Origin: Alphaproteobacteria bacterium
GTDB taxonomy: Bacteria > Pseudomonadota > Alphaproteobacteria > ATCC43930 > CGMCC-115725
Reading direction: 5' to 3'
Assembly (NCBI GenBank): GCA_030039815.1
Contig: JASHUW010000313.1
Coordinates: forward strand, 1-5,806
DNA: 5,806 nucleotides
Every line of letters starts with the position of its first letter. Position 1 is the first letter of the stretch. Below, one piece after another: positions 1 through 4,823 of the stretch. Under the pieces are notes generated by a model that searched no databases, was not told the DNA's origin, and was given only the letters and a program-made list of their open reading frames with translations. Position numbers and translations under genes: made by a program.

Positions 1-399
1 ATCGGGCTCGCCGAACGCTCGCTCGAAGCGATGGTCGCGCGGGTTAAAAGCCGGGTCGCGTTCGGTCGGCCGCTCGCCGACCAAGGGGTGATCCGCGAAT
101 GGATCGCCGATTCGCGGATGGAGATCGAGCAGTCGCGGCTGCTGACCCTGAAGGCCGCGCACATGATGGACACGGTCGGCAACAAGGTGGCGCAGGCCGA
201 GATCGCGATGATCAAGGTGGTGGCGCCGAAAATGCTGCTCGCCGTGATCGACCGCGCGATCCAGGCGCATGGCGGCGCCGGGGTGAGCCAGGATTTTGGG
301 CTCGCCTACGCCTGGGCGCGCTCGCGGGTGATGCGTATCGTCGACGGGCCGGACGAGGTGCATAAGCGAGCGGTCGCGCGCGTCGAGCTGCGGAAATAA
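1..399 (+). CDS. Acyl-CoA dehydrogenase, C-terminal part (ACAD10/11-like), truncated by the window start
   Basis: The reading frame is open from base 1 to a TAA at 397-399, giving 132 residues of what should be a protein of about 400; the start lies outside the window. It covers the C-terminal helical domain of flavin-dependent acyl-CoA dehydrogenases. Visible family marks are SRVAFGRPL near residues 17-25, the QAHGGAGVSQDFGLA block around residues 89-103, and the closing segment RIVDGPDEVHKRAV. The family oxidises acyl-CoA at the alpha-beta bond and passes electrons to ETF. The form VDGPDEVH, rather than the usual YEGT-type motif, points to the ACAD10/ACAD11 branch, and the next gene encodes the kinase domain found fused to that branch in eukaryotes. 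The residue aligning with the usual catalytic Glu appears to be Asp (codon 343-345). The family assignment is secure; the substrate is inferred. Confidence 0.93.
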   Translation: MGLAERSLEAMVARVKSRVAFGRPLADQGVIREWIADSRMEIEQSRLLTLKAAHMMDTVGNKVAQAEIAMIKVVAPKMLLAVIDRAIQAHGGAGVSQDFGLAYAWARSRVMRIVDGPDEVHKRAVARVELRK

Positions 400-495
400 T
401 GGCCTTGCGGCACTCTTCAAGATGACGTGTTTGATGCCGCTAAGAACAACCGTCATGGTCAGAAGGCGTGCGCAGCATGCCGTCTCGAACCACGC

Positions 496-501
496 AGGGA
501 G
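496..501 (+). promoter_or_regulatory. Ribosome binding site favouring the ATG at 505
   Basis: AGGGAG lies three bases before the ATG at 505, rather close but the only purine-rich stretch near a start here. The frame is open further upstream to a GTG at 427, but that codon has no comparable site and the 26 extra residues (rich in Arg, Lys and Cys) do not look like the family's N-terminus. Confidence 0.55.
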
Positions 502-504
502 AAA

Positions 505-1587
505 ATGCAATCTCCATCGGCTTTAGAGGCGGCGGAGCTGATCGCCGAGCGGCCCGACGAGCGGATCGATACGACGCGGCTCGAACCATATCTGCGCACC
601 CATTTGCCAGGTGCGAAAGGCGAGCTGTGGGTCGCGCAATTCCACGGCGGCAAAGCCAACCTCACCTATCTCGTCCGCTTCGGAGAGAAAGAGTTCGTGT
701 TGCGCCGGCCGCCCTTGGGGCCGATCCCGCCCGGTGCCCACGACATGCGCCGCGAGTATCGCGTGCTGTCGGTGCTGCACCGGCGTTTCCCGCTGGCGCC
801 ACAGAGCCTCTTGCTGTGCGAGGACGAAAGCATCATCGGCGCCGTTTTCATCGTCGAGGAGCGGCGACACGGGTTTGTCATCCGCGACGATGTCCCGCAC
901 GAGTTCGCCGGCCGACCCGAGCTCAACCACCGCATCGGCTTGGCGCTGATCGACGCGCTGGCCGGTCTGCACCTTGTCGATGCAGCGGAGATCGGTCTTG
1001 ACGGACTCGGCCGGGTCGACGGCTATCTCGAGCGACAGCTCTCCGGCTGGAGGCGGCGCTGGGAGGGGTCGCTTGGCGGGCCAGAGGAGGAGCGCTCGCG
1101 CCAAGGGATGGCACCGGCGCTCGATTGGCTCGCGCGCAACCTGCCGAAGGAGCGCGCCGGCGCGTTGCTGCACAATGACTACCGGCTCGACAATTGCCTG
1201 CTCGATGCCGCCGATCCGGCGCGCATCACAGCGGTGCTCGATTGGGACATGTGTACTCAGGGCGATCCGCTCGCCGATCTCGGCTATGTGCTCAATTACT
1301 GGGTCGAGCCCGGCGACGATCCGGAATGGCGGACGATCGCGGCGATGCCGACCTGGCGCGAGGGTTTCCCGACCCGCGCCGAGGCGATCGAGCGCTACGC
1401 CGCGGAGACCGGCGCCGATGTCGACGACATCCTCTGGTACCAGGTGTTCGCCGCGTTCAAGCTCGCGGTCATCATCCAGCAGATCTTCATCCGCTATGTG
1501 CGTGGCCAGACCCAAGACGCGCGGTTCGCTACCTATTGGCGGCGCGTGCTAGGCCTCGCCGACAAGGCGCGGGTGCTGATCAGCTAG
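505..1587 (+). CDS. APH-fold phosphotransferase, kinase partner of an ACAD10/11-like dehydrogenase
   Basis: This 360-residue protein belongs to the aminoglycoside phosphotransferase/choline kinase fold. The nucleotide-loop region FHGGKANLTY is at residues 46-55, followed by the strand FVLRRPP (64-70). The Brenner motif HNDYRLDN is at 223-230, with catalytic Asp225 and metal ligand Asn230, and the metal-binding DWD is at 246-248, leading into GDPLADLG. The helix around 311-336 (WYQVFAAFKLAVIIQQ and onwards) is typical of the ACAD11 N-terminal kinase subgroup rather than of antibiotic-resistance enzymes. It follows the acyl-CoA dehydrogenase by 105 bases in the same direction, so the two are probably co-transcribed. 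By analogy with ACAD10/11 and LvaA it may phosphorylate the hydroxyl of a 4-hydroxyacyl-CoA so that the dehydrogenase partner can eliminate phosphate. That substrate is inference; the fold and the intact kinase residues are seen. An upstream GTG at 427 would add 26 residues. Confidence 0.9.
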   Translation: MQSPSALEAAELIAERPDERIDTTRLEPYLRTHLPGAKGELWVAQFHGGKANLTYLVRFGEKEFVLRRPPLGPIPPGAHDMRREYRVLSVLHRRFPLAPQSLLLCEDESIIGAVFIVEERRHGFVIRDDVPHEFAGRPELNHRIGLALIDALAGLHLVDAAEIGLDGLGRVDGYLERQLSGWRRRWEGSLGGPEEERSRQGMAPALDWLARNLPKERAGALLHNDYRLDNCLLDAADPARITAVLDWDMCTQGDPLADLGYVLNYWVEPGDDPEWRTIAAMPTWREGFPTRAEAIERYAAETGADVDDILWYQVFAAFKLAVIIQQIFIRYVRGQTQDARFATYWRRVLGLADKARVLIS

Positions 1588-1590
1588 CCT

Positions 1591-1637
1591 GACCGTTCCG
1601 GGCTCGGCCCTCCGGGCGGCCCGGAATGACAACGGTC
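1591..1637. terminator. Hairpin between convergent genes, probable bidirectional terminator
   Basis: A long nested stem sits between the TAG of the phosphotransferase (1585-1587) and the stop of the minus-strand PAS-like gene (1640-1642). The outer arm GACCG (1591-1595) pairs with CGGTC (1633-1637). The main arm TTCCGGGC (1596-1603) pairs with GCCCGGAA (1619-1626). An inner GCCC (1607-1610) pairs with GGGC (1614-1617). The right side carries a TGACAA bulge. There is no U-tract on either strand, so it is not a textbook intrinsic terminator. It may instead be a dispersed palindromic intergenic element acting as a transcript-end stabiliser. Confidence 0.55.
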
Positions 1638-1639
1638 GG

Positions 1640-2182
1640 TTAAGCCGCCAGCTGACGGTCGGCAACGCAGCTGTTGAAGGCGCCGAAGGCGAGATGCGTG
1701 AGCGAATTCTCCTTGACCCCGACCGGGATGAAGGCGGCGCGATAGAGTTCGGTTTTGCCGTCAGGGCGGGCGACCTCGCCTTCCATGCGGATCGGCTGGC
1801 GACTCTGGTGTGCGTCGCCGCAGCCCTGCATGAAGACGCTCGACAGATGGCGCGGCAGCTGGCGCACCATGGGCACGTGCGGCGTGCCTTTGGGCGGCAG
1901 GTCGAGCAGCTTGGCGAAATCCGAGCCATACAGCAGCAGCGATGAATTTTCGACCACTGGATCGACCGCGATCACGAAGCGATGCGACCAAGCCTCGGTG
2001 TTGATATCGCCGAGATCGAGCGCGGCGACGGTCGCGCTTTTGCCGAGCCGCTGGACTTTTTTCTCCCAGTAGCGAATGGCACGCTCGCTTTCGCGGCGCT
2101 CGCGCCCGGTCAACTGCTCCGCTTCGGCCCCGGTCTCGCGTGTGTCCGCGACTGACGCAACCGGCGCATCGATAATCGACAT
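1640..2182 (-). CDS. Uncharacterised protein with a PAS-like pattern
   Basis: The gene encodes 180 residues. I chose the ATG at 2182 because GGGGGA lies four bases upstream; a start at 2221 would add 13 residues. The first 25 or so residues look disordered. A charged helix follows (around 27-47, containing RYWEKK), then LDLGDI and WSHRFVIAVDP (65-75), then LLLYGSDFAKLLDLPP (82-97), which resembles the PAS pattern of a strand followed by short helices. The second half, MEGEVARPDGKTELYRAAF (133-151) and SLTHLAFGAFN (160-170), reads as the antiparallel strands of a PAS core. There is no signal peptide, membrane segment or output domain. The pattern matches my recollection of small PAS-like proteins common in alphaproteobacteria. 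It may be a stand-alone sensor or a regulatory partner; no ligand can be named. It runs convergent with the phosphotransferase and lies 127 bases downstream of the dioxygenase gene on the same strand. Confidence 0.72.
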   Translation of the reverse strand: MSIIDAPVASVADTRETGAEAEQLTGRERRESERAIRYWEKKVQRLGKSATVAALDLGDINTEAWSHRFVIAVDPVVENSSLLLYGSDFAKLLDLPPKGTPHVPMVRQLPRHLSSVFMQGCGDAHQSRQPIRMEGEVARPDGKTELYRAAFIPVGVKENSLTHLAFGAFNSCVADRQLAA

Positions 2183-2186
2183 CTGG

Positions 2187-2192
2187 TCCCCC
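2187..2192 (-). promoter_or_regulatory. Ribosome binding site of the PAS-like gene
   Basis: On the minus strand GGGGGA precedes the ATG at 2182 by four bases. It supports the shorter start over the one at 2221. Confidence 0.55.
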
Positions 2193-2196
2193 AACC

Positions 2197-2207
2197 TCGT
2201 GTCACGA
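2197..2207. promoter_or_regulatory. 11-base palindrome in the leader of the PAS-like gene
   Basis: TCGTG-T-CACGA is a perfect dyad, flanked by CCAACC and ACCAAC on the plus strand. It lies about 15 to 25 bases upstream of the PAS-like start, where an operator or a leader hairpin could act. An arm of five bases can arise by chance, so this is only a candidate site. Confidence 0.2.
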
Positions 2208-2309
2208 ACCAACTCCGGCAAACGTGGTAAACGCCTATGCTTAACTTTCCGTGAAGATCGGCCGTAGCGCCTTGATCATGGCGAGATTCGGTGTGTGCCG
2301 ATGGTTAAC

Positions 2310-3293
2310 TCAAGCCCGCGCGCCCAATGCCGCGAGACGACGCTGCGCGTCGAGCACATCGATTCGCGCGGCGACGCCCGTCGGCTTCAGCACGAAATCG
2401 AAGTTGGCGGTGAACATCGGCCCGGCAATGCCGAGCCGCGCCGCCTCGGCGGTCGGCGCCTCATGACGCACGAAATCGCAGATCAGCGACTCCTTGACCG
2501 CGAACACCGCATCGCTTTCGAGATAAGGGTCGGTGCGGTCGAAGATATGCGTCGTCACCGGCTCGTACCCGTCGGCCATCACCACGAAATGGATATGCGC
2601 CGGGCGCATCGGATGCCGGCCGGTGGCCTTGAGCATCGCGCCGACCGGGCCGTCGGAAGGGATCGGGTAGTTGACCGGCCGCACCGTGCGGATCAGATAC
2701 CGCCCCTCGGCGTCGGTGCGGAACTTGCCGCGCATGTGAAGCTCGTCGGGGTGCTCGTCCTGCGAATCGTAGAGCCCGTTCGACTGGGTCTGCCACACGT
2801 CGAGCAGCGCGCCGACGATCGGCTTGCCGTCGAGATCGAGCACGCGGCCGCTGACCAGCGTTGGCACGCCGACCGTATCGCGATGCGCGATATTGCCGCC
2901 CGGCGGCAAATCGGGCGAGCCGAGGCGGTGGAACGGCCCGAACACGGTCGATTCGGTCGCGCCCTCCGGCTTTCGATGGCCCAGCAGGTCGACCACCATC
3001 GACACGCCGAGCGTGTCCGAGAAGAGGATGAACTCCTGGCGCTTGTCGCTACACATCTTGCCGGCTTCGGTGAGGATCTCGATCGCCTGGAACCACTCGG
3101 CCTCGGTCAGTTCGACTTCCTTGACGAAAGCGTGCAGGTGCTTGATGAGCGCCAGCATGATCTGCTTCAGGCGCGGCTCAGGCGTCGCCGCGAAGCGTGC
3201 CAGCACGGCAGCGGTGATGTCGTCCTCGGTGGTGCTGCGCGCCCCGTCGCGGCCGTTGGTGTTCTGACCATGGGTATTTTGTCCATCGGGCAT
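2310..3293 (-). CDS. Intradiol ring-cleavage dioxygenase, hydroxyquinol 1,2-dioxygenase-like
   Basis: This 327-residue protein is a non-haem Fe(III) intradiol dioxygenase, which opens an aromatic ring between two adjacent hydroxyls using O2. The helical dimerisation domain of the catechol dioxygenase family spans about residues 25-110. The catalytic beta-sandwich follows. The Fe ligands are Tyr175 (GLYDSQ), Tyr209 (NYPIPSDGP), His233 and His235 (RPAHIHF), and Arg230 is the expected substrate-stabilising Arg. The patterns YDSQ, YPIPSDGPVG and GRHPMRPAHIHF are closer to hydroxyquinol 1,2-dioxygenase (product maleylacetate) than to catechol 1,2-dioxygenase, but the substrate is not proven. The N-terminus carries an extra stretch of some 24 residues rich in Gly, Asn and Gln, with GQNT repeated. 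The start at 3293 has AAGGGAGG five bases upstream; an alternative at 3311 would translate that site. No reductase, hydroxylase or regulator of the pathway is visible. Confidence 0.9.
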   Translation of the reverse strand: MPDGQNTHGQNTNGRDGARSTTEDDITAAVLARFAATPEPRLKQIMLALIKHLHAFVKEVELTEAEWFQAIEILTEAGKMCSDKRQEFILFSDTLGVSMVVDLLGHRKPEGATESTVFGPFHRLGSPDLPPGGNIAHRDTVGVPTLVSGRVLDLDGKPIVGALLDVWQTQSNGLYDSQDEHPDELHMRGKFRTDAEGRYLIRTVRPVNYPIPSDGPVGAMLKATGRHPMRPAHIHFVVMADGYEPVTTHIFDRTDPYLESDAVFAVKESLICDFVRHEAPTAEAARLGIAGPMFTANFDFVLKPTGVAARIDVLDAQRRLAALGARA

Positions 3294-3298
3294 CGCCG

Positions 3299-3306
3299 CC
3301 TCCCTT
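3299..3306 (-). promoter_or_regulatory. Strong ribosome binding site of the dioxygenase gene
   Basis: AAGGGAGG on the minus strand stands five bases before the ATG at 3293. It decides that start over the in-frame ATG at 3311, which has no such site of its own. Confidence 0.75.
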
Positions 3307-3332
3307 GCCAAAGGCCGCGACAGCTTAGAGTA

Positions 3333-3351
3333 ATTCGGGCAATGGCGGAAT
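3333..3351. promoter_or_regulatory. Possible LysR-type box (ATTC-N11-GAAT) in the divergent region
   Basis: ATTC (3333-3336) and GAAT (3348-3351) form a dyad separated by 11 bases, which fits the T-N11-A consensus of LysR-type regulators, the usual activators of intradiol dioxygenase genes. The centre lies 49 bases from the dioxygenase start and 53 from the carrier start, so either gene could be the target. Arms of four bases are weak evidence and no regulator gene is in the window. Confidence 0.25.
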
Positions 3352-3353
3352 CG

Positions 3354-3370
3354 CGTACCGCCGGGGTACG
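3354..3370. promoter_or_regulatory. Second dyad in the divergent region (CGTACC-N5-GGTACG)
   Basis: CGTACC (3354-3359) and GGTACG (3365-3370) are perfect inverted arms around GCCGG, only 24 bases before the carrier gene start. It could be an operator or a short leader hairpin. No clear -35/-10 pair could be assigned on either strand of 3294-3394. Confidence 0.3.
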
Positions 3371-3394
3371 AAGCGAGGGGAGCGGGCGACGGAC

Positions 3395-3613
3395 ATGGCC
3401 GATCTGCGGGTGAAGAGCGAGATTGCCGGCTCGGTGTGGAAGATCGAGGTCGCGGTCGGCGACAGCGTCGGCGAGGAAGACCCCCTCATCATTCTCGAAT
3501 CGATGAAGCTGGAGATTCCACTGCTCGCGCCGCGCGCCGGGATCGTCAAGGAAATCCTCGTCGCCGAGGGCGAAGCGATCGACGAAGGCGATATCGCGGT
3601 GATCCTCGGCTAA
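3395..3613 (+). CDS. Single-domain biotin/lipoyl carrier protein
   Basis: The whole 72-residue protein is one biotinyl/lipoyl attachment domain: strands around VKSEIAGSVWKIEV, a VGDSVGEEDPLI turn, the modification hairpin ESMKLEIP, then LAPRAGIVKEILVAEGEAIDEGDIAVIL, which is the mirror-image half of the barrel. Lys38 in ESMK is the predicted attachment site. Full biotin carboxyl carrier proteins (AccB) are about twice as long and have an N-terminal Pro/Ala-rich linker, absent here. ESMK in place of EAMK is found in small stand-alone carriers such as the B. subtilis BLAP (YngHB) type. The carboxylase it would serve is not in the window. It runs divergent from the dioxygenase gene and ends 11 bases before zapE, with which it is probably co-transcribed. 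A GAGGGGAG stretch lies 12 bases before the ATG, a long spacing. The cofactor (biotin rather than lipoate) is inferred. Confidence 0.9.
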   Translation: MADLRVKSEIAGSVWKIEVAVGDSVGEEDPLIILESMKLEIPLLAPRAGIVKEILVAEGEAIDEGDIAVILG

Positions 3614-3624
3614 CCACGAACGCG

Positions 3625-4749
3625 ATGGGGAACGATCTGCAACCCGGCGAGATTGCCGTCGGACCGCTCGCGCTTTACCGAAAGCGCTGCGCCACCGGCG
3701 ATATTCGCCCCGACGCGGCGCAGGCACGCGCGGCGGAGCATCTCGAACGGCTCTATCGGGAGCTGCGCAACCACGCGCCGACGGCGCCCGGCTGGCTCGG
3801 ACGGCTGTTCGGCGGGCCGCCCCCGGCGCCGAACGGACTCTATCTGTGGGGCCCGGTCGGGCGCGGCAAATCGATGCTGATGGATCTGTTCTTTTCGACG
3901 GCGCCGGTCGCGCAGAAGCGCCGAGTGCATTTTCACGCCTTCATGCTCGAAGTGCATGACCGCATGGAGATCGAGCGCCGCGCCCGCTCGCGTCAGCCGG
4001 TCCTGCGCGTCGCCGCCGCGATCGCGGCCGAGGCGCATCTGTTGTGTTTCGACGAATTCCAGGTCAACGACATCGCCGATGCGATGATCCTGGAACGGTT
4101 GTTTCGCGCGCTGTTCGACGGCGGGACGGTGGTGGTCGCCACCTCGAACCGTCACCCGTCGCGGCTTTACGAGAACGGGCTGCAGCGCGATCGTTTTTTG
4201 CCGTTCATCGACCTGCTGCAGCAGCGGCTCGATGTGGTCGAGCTCGACAGCGGGCGCGACTACCGCCTCGCGCGGATGGTGGGCAAGCCGGTCTACTTCA
4301 GCCCGCTCGACCGAAGAGCGGCGGAAGCCCTTGCCTACGCCTTCGACCAGCTCACCGAGGGCATGCCGGAGCACAGCGAGACGCTGACGGTGATGGCGCG
4401 GCCAATCGCGGTGCCGCGCTGCGCCGGCCACACGGCCTGGTTCAGCTTCGCGGAATTGTGCGAGCAGCCGCATTCGGCGGTCGACTATCTGGCACTGGTC
4501 GAGCGCTTCGCCGCGATTCTGGTCGAGGGCATTCCACGACTATCCCCGCGCGACCGCAATGCGGCACAGCGCTTTCACATCCTGATCGACGCGATGTACG
4601 AGGCGCACACGCTGCTTGTCGCCTCGGCCGCGGTGCCGCCGCAGGAAATCTATGTCGAGGGCGACGGCAGCTTCGAATTCCAACGCACCGTCTCGCGGCT
4701 GATGGAGATGCAAAGCGAGGCGTACGTCGCGGACGCCGCGCCGACCTGA
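3625..4749 (+). CDS. zapE: Cell division protein ZapE / AFG1-like ATPase
   Basis: This is a 374-residue P-loop ATPase of the AFG1/ZapE family, close to the usual length. The N-terminal GPLALYRKRCATGDIRPD is typical. Walker A is GPVGRGKS (76-83, Lys82). FHAFMLEVHDR follows at 103-113. Walker B is LLCFDE (139-144), within the family signature FDEFQVNDIADAMIL. Sensor TSN is at 173-175, followed by RLYENGLQRDRFLPFI (180-195). The C-terminal RFHILIDAMYEAH (317-329) is also a family block. In E. coli ZapE binds FtsZ and acts at the constricting division ring; mitochondrial AFG1 helps remove damaged respiratory-complex subunits. The ATG at 3625 has no good ribosome binding site and lies 11 bases after the carrier stop, so translation is probably coupled to that gene. 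Nothing essential appears to be missing. Confidence 0.94.
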   Translation: MGNDLQPGEIAVGPLALYRKRCATGDIRPDAAQARAAEHLERLYRELRNHAPTAPGWLGRLFGGPPPAPNGLYLWGPVGRGKSMLMDLFFSTAPVAQKRRVHFHAFMLEVHDRMEIERRARSRQPVLRVAAAIAAEAHLLCFDEFQVNDIADAMILERLFRALFDGGTVVVATSNRHPSRLYENGLQRDRFLPFIDLLQQRLDVVELDSGRDYRLARMVGKPVYFSPLDRRAAEALAYAFDQLTEGMPEHSETLTVMARPIAVPRCAGHTAWFSFAELCEQPHSAVDYLALVERFAAILVEGIPRLSPRDRNAAQRFHILIDAMYEAHTLLVASAAVPPQEIYVEGDGSFEFQRTVSRLMEMQSEAYVADAAPT

Positions 4750-4750
4750 T

Positions 4751-4789
4751 CGCGACTTGGGGCCGCCTTGCCGGCCCCAAGGAATCGCG
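4751..4789 (+). terminator. Hairpin between zapE and mdh
   Basis: TTGGGGCCG (4757-4765) pairs with CGGCCCCAA (4772-4780) around the loop CCTTGC. An outer CGCGA (4751-4755) pairs with TCGCG (4785-4789), with a small internal loop. It begins one base after the zapE stop. There is no U-tract, so termination is plausible but not certain. It would separate the carrier-zapE unit from the TCA operon, whose promoter would then have to lie at about 4750-4815 or in the end of zapE. Confidence 0.55.
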
Positions 4790-4823
4790 CTAAACCCGGC
4801 CCATCCAGCCAAGAGGACACACG

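Noticed and set aside
523..1515. A 330-codon open frame on the minus strand opposite the phosphotransferase.
   Set aside because: The plus-strand frame carries the HNDYRLDN and DWD kinase motifs, and the minus frame shows no domain. It is a shadow of GC-rich coding.
505..1587. The APH fold as an antibiotic-resistance phosphotransferase.
   Set aside because: The C-terminal helix pattern and the adjacent acyl-CoA dehydrogenase fit the ACAD10/11 kinase group. Nothing points to aminoglycosides.
2289..2302. TCGG-N6-CCGA dyad just downstream of the dioxygenase stop, as a possible terminator.
   Set aside because: The stem is only four base pairs with no U-tract, too weak to call.
2183..2309. Possible CtrA-type site (TTAA-N7-TTAA) among the TTAAC and GTAAAC pieces upstream of the PAS-like gene.
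   Set aside because: The half-sites do not have the seven-base spacing on either strand.
2295..3413. A 372-codon open frame on the plus strand opposite the dioxygenase gene.
   Set aside because: It is antisense to a gene with complete family motifs. Its translation is rich in Arg, His and Asp with no recognisable domain, as expected from a GC-biased codon shadow.
3610..4473. A 287-codon open frame on the minus strand opposite zapE.
   Set aside because: The plus frame has Walker A, Walker B and the full AFG1 pattern; the minus frame is compositionally biased and motif-free.
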